NCBI RefSeq assembly: GCF_005048155.1
Contig: NZ_SUMB01000001.1
Coordinates: 186,001 to 250,000 of the forward strand
Origin: Streptomyces piniterrae
GTDB taxonomy: Bacteria > Actinomycetota > Actinomycetes > Streptomycetales > Streptomycetaceae
DNA length: 64,000 bases
Reading direction: 5' to 3'
Made by a program: the position numbers and the translations under genes. Under the pieces are notes generated by a model. It did no database searches. It saw nothing but the letters and a program-made list of their open reading frames with translations, and had not been told where the DNA came from. Shown piece after piece: positions 48,201 through 55,400 of the stretch; position 1 is the stretch's first letter, and each line of letters opens with the position of its first letter.

Positions 48201-49325
48201 CGAACCGAGCCACAGCGGCCGTTGTGCCGAACGCCCCCTGCCGTACGTCGCCATCAAGGCCTGTGCCTCGATGGGATCGCCCAGCCGCGTTCCCGTCCCG
48301 TGCGCCTCCACCACGTCGATCTCGTCCGCGGTCAGACGAGCACTGCGCAGAGCCGAGTCGATGACGCGCTGCTGAGCGGGACCACTCGGCGCCGTCATCC
48401 CGTTCGAGGCACCGTCCTGGTTGACCGCGCTGCCCCGTACCACCGCCAGGACCTCGTGCCCCAGCCGCCGCGCGTCCGACAACCGCTCCACGGCCAGCAC
48501 GCCCACCCCCTCGGACCAGCCGGTTCCGTCTCCGTCGTCGGCGAAGGAGTGGCAACGGCCGTCGGTGGACAGCACCCGCTGACGGCTGTACTCGACGAAG
48601 AAGGTGGGGCCGGCCATGATCGCGACGCCGCCGGCCAGAGCCAGATCGCACTCGCCCGCGCGGAGCGACTGACATGCCAGGTGCAGGGAGACGAGCGATG
48701 AGGAGCACGCGGTGTCGACGGTGACGGCTGGACCCTCCAGGCCGAAGTGGTAGGCGACCCTGCCGACGGCCATGCTGCCCGCGCTGCCCATGTGGACGTA
48801 GCCCTCGAACCCGTCAGGGGCTTTGGTGAAACGGCTGCCGTAGTCGTGGTGCATGACACCTGTGAACACGCCCGTGCGGCTGCCGCGCAGGACGGCGGGA
48901 CGGATGCCCGCGCTCTCCAGCGCCTCCCAGGACGTCTCCAGCAGCAGCCGCTGCTGCGGGTCCATGGCCAGCGCCTCTCGTGGGCTGAGTCCGAAGAAGT
49001 CGGCGTCGAAGAGGTCGATGTCGGTGAGGAAGCCGCCTTCGCGGGTGTACGACTTCCCGACGGCGTCCGGGTCGGGGTCGTAGAGGCCGGCCACATCCCA
49101 GCCGCGGTCCTGCGGGAAGCCGCTGATGGCGTCGCGCCCCTCCACGACGAGCCGCCACAGGTCGTCGGCGCCGTGCACCCCGCCCGGATAGCGGCAACCG
49201 ATGCCCACGATCGCGATCGGCTCGTGGTTCTTCGTCTCGGCGTCCCGCAGCCGCGATCGGGTCTTCTGCAGATCGGTGGTGACCTTGCGGAGGTATGCGA
49301 CGAGCTGGCTTTCGTCTGTTGTCAT
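39246..49325 (-). CDS. Type I modular polyketide synthase, modules 2 and 3
   Basis: About 3359 residues. An N-terminal coiled-coil docking segment (1-38) is followed by two modules. Module 2: KS (Cys207), AT (Ser649; SHAFH about 749, malonyl type), DH (His937 in HAVSGAVLFP), KR (Tyr1530, Trp1522) and ACP (Ser1694). Module 3: KS (Cys1927), AT (Ser2396; SHAFH about 2497), no DH, KR (Tyr3075, Trp3067) and ACP (Ser3237). Both KRs lack the LDD motif and have the Trp typical of A-type ketoreductases. The C-terminus (about 3270-3359) is a docking region and there is no thioesterase, so the chain passes to another PKS outside the window. ATG 49325 has AGGTG upstream. Confidence 0.95.
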   Translation of the reverse strand: MTTDESQLVAYLRKVTTDLQKTRSRLRDAETKNHEPIAIVGIGCRYPGGVHGADDLWRLVVEGRDAISGFPQDRGWDVAGLYDPDPDAVGKSYTREGGFLTDIDLFDADFFGLSPREALAMDPQQRLLLETSWEALESAGIRPAVLRGSRTGVFTGVMHHDYGSRFTKAPDGFEGYVHMGSAGSMAVGRVAYHFGLEGPAVTVDTACSSSLVSLHLACQSLRAGECDLALAGGVAIMAGPTFFVEYSRQRVLSTDGRCHSFADDGDGTGWSEGVGVLAVERLSDARRLGHEVLAVVRGSAVNQDGASNGMTAPSGPAQQRVIDSALRSARLTADEIDVVEAHGTGTRLGDPIEAQALMATYGRGRSAQRPLWLGSLKSNIGHTQAAAGVGGVIKMVQALRHGVLPRSLYAERPSTEVDWSSGAVALLARERAWERVEDRPRRAGVSSFGMSGTNAHVIVEEFVPEPAGEKETEPSAPWAETSVPLVLSGRTPGAVRAQAAALRGHLAARPELSLARAARESAVHRTAFEHRATVTGDRDAVLAGLGDVTPVAAGGGRVAAVFSGQGAQHVGMGHQLAADFPVFAGALDEVCAVVDPLLGRSLREVMWSGPTEVLERTEFAQPALFAFEVAMARLWQSWGVEFSVLAGHSVGEIAVAVVAGALSLEDGARLAVVRGRLMQRLPEGGAMLAVAAGEEEVAATLGDPALVGIAAVNGPEAVVVSGAREEVERVAGIWRERGRRTSRLRVSHAFHSPLMEPVLDEFRVVAEELDRREPTLPVMASAETTHPFATSAYWVDHARRAVRFHDAVTRLAEVDVVVEIGPDAVLAPLIDTGRTVLPSCRREQSETLTLLTALGEAHAHGVEVDWTALFPAAPRADLPAYPFQHRRYWLAPPALTGDGADALDHPLLSGIVELPGQGGVVLTGRISPDRDPWLADHAVSGAVLFPGTGFLELALRAARQVGWRQVADLVVQTPLVLPAAGTDIQVWVEPPGEPERALVVRGRSDGDSDWVEYATGRLVAEPPASSPQGNPRTDAEWAIGQWPPQGAEEMPVEELYDTLAARGYGYGPVFRGLRALWRSGDELYAEVVLPEPAHDGRYGCHPALLDAALHPLAAADSGQQVRLPFAFGRVTVHSPGASELRVRLRTGAETMRLDAVTSTGDPVLTIGELVLRVADTARLTARADGHIHRLGYEVTWQILPDPPRADRLPGTWIVLAPPATDVSWTRDLAEHTLAVDLDTTADRPGLVARLADVTQVPTAADPMGVLLFAAHPDLLVTALQALTDAGVDAPVWCLTHESDDELDTAAVWGAGRAAALELPDRWGGLVDLPPAGVRPDLDCLAGLLSAGTGEDQIRLRPDGVSVRRLIKPERATQPAADWTPSGTVVITGGTGALGGHVARWAAGLGGCSLLLVSRRGPEAPGAQELLAELAATGTPVRIVAADVADRSAMAELVREAADAGTPVRAVFHAAGVADETPLLETTLDRFHAVLEGKAGGARVLDEVLGEADLDAFVVFSSVSGVWGASGQSAYGAGNAVLEALAARRQARGLAGTALAWGPWSGGGMVDADLERRLRRQGLIPLPVDDAVAALSTAVSLGENRVLADVAWSRFLPVFAAGRPAPLFTALRPAPRHTTASAATAAPGSTAERLAALPSGDRGKALSDLVRAEIASAVGHHDMSAVDAERPLGEFGFDSLMSVQLRNRLSAATGVRLPATLVFDHPTAGALARHLESELATEPSPLPRQPATPRTAVADEPLAIVGMACRYPGGVASPEDLWRLVAQGRDAVGEFPTDRGWDLAGLYHPDRSRAGTTYTSQGGFLDDPAGFDAAFFGISPREALAMDPQQRLLLEASWEAVEHAGIAPDTLHDSRTGVFVGTMYNDYFSRLSSTPENLEGIIGIANSNSVMSGRISYLLGLQGPAVTLDTACSTSLVALHLAGQALRRGECDLALAGGATVMASPHIFVEFSRQGGLAVDGRCKSFSADADGTGWSEGVGLLVVERLSDARRLGHEVLAVVQGSAVNQDGASNGLTAPSGPAQQRVVAAALAQAGIAATEVDAVEAHGTGTRLGDPIEAQALIATYGREREAERPLYLGSLKSNIGHAQAAAGVGGVIKMVQALRHELLPRTLHADPPSPEVDWSSEAVRLLTEERPWPRGDRPRLAGVSSFGISGTNAHIVLAEGDPLDGEPAEGAPVDGESVESGAPVDTSDSAAARTPLPYVLTARSAAGLPAQARALHSHLLGRPGLEPADVAWSLVMTRSLHDHRAVLVAEDRQELLDALAALADPAATTPRRAVSTGTAGRGRVAGLFSGQGAQRSGMGRELAGRFPVFADVLDEVCAVVDPLLGRSLREVMWSGSAEVLERTEFAQPALFAFEVAMARLWQSWGVEFSVLAGHSVGEIAAAVVAGTLSLDDGARLAVVRGQLMQALPDGGAMVAIAAGEDEVAASLAGVPDVAIAAVNGPEAVVVSGTEADVLRIADHWREQGRRTTRLRVSHAFHSPLMEPMLDDFAAVLGELTFHEPSIPVSPSADSSRPFASAEYWLDHARHAVRFADALSGLDDADVLVELGPDAALAPLAGTEKPVLASARRDQPEVRTLVTALGAGHAHGVSVDWTAALDEGRQVRLPTYSFQHERYWLDEDTAAGRGTGSVDDATKARFWQVVENQDLDGLTRTLGLDAETSLRAALPVLHDWHRTSTTLARAAGWRYRVAWDQVPADDTAVALDGTWWIVVPRDAADTTTADAVRRALAAAGANPRVITVDPHRTDRATLAKELAAAADGTVAGTVSLLAESGGEDTRHRGVAAGALATLVLLQALHDADISTRLWTLTRGAVRTGPADTAPDPWHAQVWGLGRVAALEHPALWGGLIDLPAEGEPAGLAVVLSGTTGEDQVALRGDGVRARRLTPAGTPDDPGAGAHAPGADGWTDGAVLITGGTGALGAHTARMLASRGVSRLVLASRRGPAAPGAEVLRAELEALGATVDLTACDVTDRDAVGRLAEGLAAEGAPVRAVVHAAGVAAERPLTELVGDDFSAVADAKVTAAEILDDVLGDDLAAFVVYSSIAGTWGSAGNGPYAAANAHLDALVERRRARGAVGTAVAWGPWSGGGMADDRFQEEMLRRGVSALPPQGATAALAQALEHDDTTVTVVDVDWDHFARVFASNRPSPLLRHLTEPAAAAGEAPARTELAERLAALDAGTRRGAVLDLVRAEVAGVLGHATSQAVAVDRAFTDMGFDSLMAVELRARLGVVSGLALPTTLVFDHPSPAEVADFLCDRFEPDRDALTNEVLEKLDWLENTLLDAAHSQGARARFGSRLDALLARLDRTTAPPETRLSDPVADDIESATAEELLAIVEKHFD
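42061..42350. repeat. Duplicated AT-domain segment, module 3 copy
   Basis: Aligns with 47302-47591 in the module 2 AT with about 17 differences in 290 positions by my count. This suggests recent gene conversion or duplication between modules. Confidence 0.8.
47302..47591. repeat. Duplicated AT-domain segment, module 2 copy
   Basis: Partner of 42061-42350. It spans the region around the AT active-site Ser and the preceding KS-AT linker side of the domain. Same orientation, about 5.2 kb apart. Confidence 0.8.
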
Positions 49326-49449
49326 GTCTTGCACCTATCGGCTTCGCGGCGGTCTGCCCGGAACAGGGCGCGACGGGAACAGGAGTGGTGGCAGCGGGAT
49401 CGGTGGCGGCTCCGCCCAGGGCCTGCGGGGCCGACGGGGTCGCCCGGGG

Positions 49450-52400
49450 TCAGATGTCGCCCAACTCGGTGTCGATGAACTGCATCAGCTCGGCGGCACT
49501 GGCCGAGGCGAGCCCGTCCGCCTCGGCGACCGGCCTGGCGTCGAGTGCGGCCAGCCGGTCCAACAGCTCGGTGAGACGGCCGGCCAGGGCCTTGCGGGTG
49601 GAGGTGTCGGTGAGCGGGGACAGGCCCCTGCTCTCGATCTGCTCGACCACTTCCAGCAGCGGCTGTTCGGCCGGCGCGGCGCCGGCCGCGCCGAGGTCGA
49701 GGTGCCCCAAGAGATGCAGGGCCAGCGCGTTCGGCGTCGGATGGTCGAAGACCAGCGTGGCGGGCAGCTTGACGTTGATGAGACCGGCGAACCTGTTGCG
49801 CAGCTCAACGGACATCAGGGAGTCGAACCCGATCTCCTTGAGCGCACGGTCGGGACCGACCCGCTCGGGTCCGGACTCTCCGATGAGTGCCGCCACATGG
49901 GTCCGCACGACCTCGGTCAGGGCGGGGAGCCGTTCGGCGTCCGGCAGTGCGGCGAGCCGCTGCGTGAGGCTCTGCGTCTCGCCCTCGGTAGGCCGGCCGT
50001 CCGACGATGCCAGGGGCTCAACGGCGGCCTTCTCCTCGAACGAGCCGAGCAGCGGACTGGGCCGGGACGCGGTGAACGCCGGCAGGAAGCGCGACCAGGT
50101 GATGTCGGCCACCACCGGGTCCCACGCGCTGTCGGCCATGATGCTCTGCTCCAGGGCCTGGACAGCGGCAGGCACCAGGAGAGGGGTCAGACCACGCTTG
50201 CGCAGTTCCCGTTCATCGTGCTCGGTCAGCATGCCGCCGCCCGCCCACGGCCCCCAGGCGACGGAGGTCGCGGGCTTGCCCTGCTCGCGTCGACGCCGGG
50301 CGAGCGCGTCGAGGCAGGCGTTGCCCGCGGCGTACCCGGCCTGGCCCGCGGCGCCCCAGACTCCGGAGATGGAGGAGAACAGGACGAAGTCGTCGAGGTC
50401 CGGCAGCAGTTCGTCGAGCAGCAGGGCACCTTCGACCTTGGCCGCCATCTGGGCCGCCAGTTCCTCGGCCCCGGTCTGCGCGATCGGTACGTCCCGGACC
50501 ACGCCCGCGGCATGTACCACGGTGCGCACGGGGGTCCCCTCTGCTGCCAGGGTGGCGATCAAACCGCCCATCGCGGAACGGTCCGTCACATCGACGGCGA
50601 CGACATCGGCCTTGGCGCCGAACGCGGAGATCTCCGCCAGCAGTTCGGTGGCGCCGGGGGCCGTCGGACCCTGACGGGAGAGGAGGAGGATACGGTCGGC
50701 GCTGTTCTGCTCGGCGATCCGGCGAGCGACGTGCCCACCGAGACCGCCGGTCCCGCCGGTGATCAGCACAGTGCCCTTGGGCGCCCAGGTACTGCTCTGC
50801 GGCGCTGTCGCGGTCACCAGCCTACGAGCCCACAGACGTCCGTCGCGAAGGGCGAGTTGGTCCTCGGCGTCGTCGGCGTCGTCGCCGTCGCCGTCGCCGG
50901 TGAGGATCCCGGCGAGTGCCCGTCGGGTGGCGTCGTCGATCCGCTCGGGCAGATCCACCAGTCCGCCCCAGCGGTCGGGCAGTTCCAGTGCGGCGACCCG
51001 GCCGAGCCCCCAGACACCCGCCGCCCGCACGTCGGCGGCGGGGTCGGCGGTCCCCACTCCGACGGCACCGCTCGTGACGCACCAGACCGGGCCGGTCTGC
51101 CGCCCGGCGACCTCGTGCAGGGCGGCGAGCAGGTCCTCCGCGCGTCCGGCGCCGACCAGCACCCCGTCCGGCGCGGTCGAGCGGTCCCAGGAAGCGGCGG
51201 TGACCGGGTCTTCGAAGAGGGAGCCGAGCGCCGAGGGCACCTCGCCGAGCAGGAGCCAGTTCCCGGGCACCCGGTCGGCGGTGGCGGCCCGCCCCAACTG
51301 CCGCCACGTCACGGAAAACCACCCGGTGCGGCCGGTCGCCCCCGCCGCTTCCAGCTGTGCGCGCTCGATGGAGCGCAAGGTGAGGCCCTCCATGGCGAGG
51401 ACGGGGGACCCGGCGTCGTCCGTGATCCACACGGCGGCGGAGTCGACGTCCGCCCGGATACGCACCCGCAGCCGCCGGGCATCCGAGGAGAACAGGGACA
51501 CGCCGTTGAAGGAGAACGGCAGCCGGATCTCGCCGGCCTCGTAGAGGCTGCCGGTGATCGGCAGGGCATGCAGGGCGGCGTCCAGCAGCGCGGGGTGGAT
51601 ACCGAACCCGCGAGGCTGCCCCTCGGGCAGCACGACCTCCGCGAAGAGGTCGCCGTCACGCTCCCAGAGGGCCTTGGTGCCCCAGAAAGCCGGGCCGTAC
51701 TCGTAGCCACGGGCGGCGAGGTCCTCGTAGAAGGAGTCGCCGACGAGCTGCCGCGCACCGGCCGGGGGCCAGACCTCGCCGGCCCAGTCGCCGTCGCTGA
51801 AGCCTTCGGTGTCGGCGGCGCGCGCCGCGAGGAGGCCGGTGGCATGCAGCGTCCAGTCGCCGCCGGTCTCCCTGGTACGGATCCGCAGCTCACGCTCGGC
51901 GCCCTGGTCAGGACCCACCCACACCTGAAGGTCACGGGGCTTGCCGTCGGTGAACACCATGGGCGCGCGCAGGACGAGTTCGTCGACCGACCCGGCGCCG
52001 GACGAGCGGGCCGCTTCGAGCGCGAGCTCGACGAAGCCCGTGCCGGGCAGCAGCATCGTGCCCATGACGACGTGGTGCGACAGCCACGGGTCGCTGCCGG
52101 GTGTCAGCCTGCCGGACAGCAGCAGGCCCCCCGCATCCGGCAGATCGGTGCGCGAGGTGAGCATCGGGTGCGGCTGCGGATCCGCTCCCGCGCAGACACG
52201 GTTGGTGGTGTCCGACGCGGAGTCCCAAAAGCGCTGCCGTTGGAAGGCGTACGTGGGCAGGTCGGCGCGGGGAGCGGGCGGCAGGACGGCGGCCCAGTCG
52301 ACGTCGGCGCCATGGGCGTGGGCCCGGCCCAGCGCGGTGAGGACGGTGTGCGTCTCGGACTGGCCGCGCCGGGTGCTGGGCAGGACGGTGTGACCGGTCT

Positions 52401-55400
52401 CGATCAGCGGGGCCAGGGCGGCGTCCGGGCCGACCTCGATCAGGATGTCTGCTTCCGGAAGCCGCCCTGTCGCGTCGCCGAACCGTACGGCGTTGCGCGC
52501 ATGGTCGACCCAGTAGGCAGGGGTGTCGATGGGGTGGGCGGTGTCGGCGGTGGCACTGATCGGGAGGGTCGGCGGCTGGAAGCGCAGTTCCTCCACCACC
52601 GAACGGAACTCGTCGAGGATCGGCTCCATCAGCGGTGAGTGGAAGGCGTGGCTCACCCGGAGCTCGGCGACCCGCCGGCCGCGTTCATGCCAGATCTCGC
52701 CCACGCGTGCCACTTCGCCGCGGGCACCGGAGACGACGACCGCCTCGGGCCCGTTGACCGCGGCGATTCCGACGAGCGCGGAATCGCCCAGAGTGGCCGT
52801 CACCTCATCCTCGCCCGCCGCGATGGCGAGCATGGCGCCCCCGCCGGGCAGGGACTGCATCAACCGCCCCCGGGCCACCACCAGCCGCGCCGCGTCCGGC
52901 ACCGTCAGCACCCCGGCGACGACGGCGGCGGCGATCTCGCCCACCGAGTGGCCGACGACAGCCGTGAACGACACGCCCCAGGACCGCCACAGCCGGGCCA
53001 GCGCCACCTCGAACGCGAACAGCGCGGGCTGTGCGAACTCCGTCCGGCCCAGTAGTTCCGGATCTTCGGACCACATCACCTCCCGCAGTCCACGTCCGAG
53101 CTCCGCGTCGAGGTGGCCGCACACCTCCGTCAAGGCCTCGTCGAACACCGGGAAGTGCTCGGCCAGTTGCCGGCCCATACCCGCGCGCTGCGCACCCTGG
53201 CCGGAGAACACGGCCGCCACCTTGCCGGACCCGGCGAGCACCGGAGAGACGTCGCCGAGACCGGCCCGCACCCCCTCCCGGTCGCCCGTGACCACGGCAC
53301 GGTGCTCGAACGTCGTACGGCACGTGGCCAGCTCCCGGGCGACGTGCGGCAGCGGCAGCTCCGGGTGGGACGCGAGGTGCTCCCGCAGCGCCAGGGCCTG
53401 CCCGCGTACGGCGTCCGGGGTCTTGCCGGAGAGCACCAGCGGCACCGCCACGTCCGCCCAGGGAACGGCGGACTCCGCGCCCTTGGAGGTCTCGGGAGTC
53501 TCAGGGGCGAACTCCTCCAGGATGACGTGCGCGTTCGTCCCGCTGATCCCGAAGGCGGAGACACCGGCCCGGCGCGGGCGGCCGTCGGCGCGTTCCCACT
53601 CGCGCGACTCGGCCAGCAGCTCGACCGTGTGCGGTGACCACTCCACCTCCTTCGTCGGATGGTCCGCGTACAGGCTGCGCGGCATCACACCGTGCCGCAG
53701 CGCCTGCACCATCTTCACCACCCCGGCCACCCCGGCCGCCGCCTGCGCGTGCCCGATGTTCGACTTCAAGGACCCGACGTACAACGGCCGTTCGGCGGGG
53801 CGGTCGCTCCCGTACGTCGCCATCAGCGCCTGTGCCTCGATGGGGTCGCCCAGTCGCGTCCCGGTGCCGTGCGCCTCCACCACGTCGATGTCCGCGGCGC
53901 GCAGGTCGGCGCTGTCCAGCGCGGCCCGGATCACCCGCTGCTGGGCGGGGCCGTTGGGCGCGGTGAGGCCGTTGGAGGCGCCGTCCTGGTTGACGGCGCT
54001 CCCCCTGACCACCGCCAGCACCTCATGGCCCAGTCGCCGTGCGTCGGACAGCCGCTCCACCACCAGGACGGCCACGCCCTCGGCCATGCCGAAGCCGTCG
54101 GCATCGGCGGAGAACGGTTTGGAACGGCCGTCGGGCGCGAGCGCGCGGAGCCTGCTGAACTCGATGAACAAACCGGGTTCGGCCATCACCGTCGCCCCGC
54201 CGACCAGGGCCAGGTCACTCTCGCCGCGGCGCAGCGACTGACCCGCCAGGTGCAGCGCCACCAATGAGGAGGAGCAGGCCGTGTCGAGGGTGAGGGCGGG
54301 ACCTTCCAGGCCCAGGACGTAGGACAGCCGACCGGAGACCACGCTGGAGGTGGTACCCGTCATCACATAGCCCTCCAGGTCGGGCCGTGCCTGGTGCAGC
54401 GGCCTGCCGTACGGCAGGCTCATGACGCCGGTGAAGACCCCGGTCCGGCTGCCCCGCAGGGTCGTGCTGTCGATTCCGCCGCGTTCCAGCGCTTCCCACG
54501 ACGTCTCCAGGAGCAGCCGCTGCTGCGGGTCCATCGCCAGTGCCTCACGCGAGGAGATGCCGAAGAAGGCGGCGTCGAACTCCGCCACGCCGTCGAGCAG
54601 GGCGGCTTCGCGTTGGTACGAGGTGCCCGGCTGCGAGGCGTCGGGATCGTACAGCGCGGTGAGGTCCCAGCCGCGGTCGGCCGGGAAGGCCGCGACCGCG
54701 TCGCGCCCTTCGTGCACCAGCTGCCACAACTCGTCCGGGGAGCCGACCCCGCCGGGGAACCGGCAGGCCATGCCGACGATGGCGAGCGGCTCGTCGGGGT
54801 CGGCCGGCGCTGTCGCGGCCGGTGCCGGTTCGTCGCCGCCGAACACGGCGCGCAGCAGTTCCTCCGCCAGCGTGCGCGGAGTGGGGTGGTCGAACAGGAC
54901 CGTCACGGGCAGCCGCAGCCCTGTCATCTCGACCAGCCGGTTGCGGACCCGGAGGGCGCCCGCGGAGTCCACCCCCAGCGACCAGAACGCCTCGTCCGCG
55001 CCGATGGCCGTCGCCGAAGGCTCGATCTCCGCGGCCACGGCGTCCGCCACGAGGCGTACGGCCTCTTCGACGCGTTGTGCCGGGTCGCACCCGAGCAGCC
55101 GCTCGCGCAGTCCGGTGCCGGGCTCGGTGCCGCCGCTGCCGGCGGCGTCCGCGGTGTCCAGGTCGAGCCGGTACGGAGGCAGCGTGACGCGGCGTGCGTC
55201 GGGGAGGACGGTGCTCCAGTCCGGGGCGACGCCGTGCAGGTGTGCCTCGGCCAGGGCGCGGAGGTAGCGGTCGTGGCCCGCGTCGTCACGACGCATGGTT
55301 TCGAGGACGACGACGTCCCGGCCGATGTGCGCGGCGGTCTCCTCGATCGACAGGGTGAGCACCGGGTGCGGGCTGATCTCCACGAACACGCGGTGGCCCT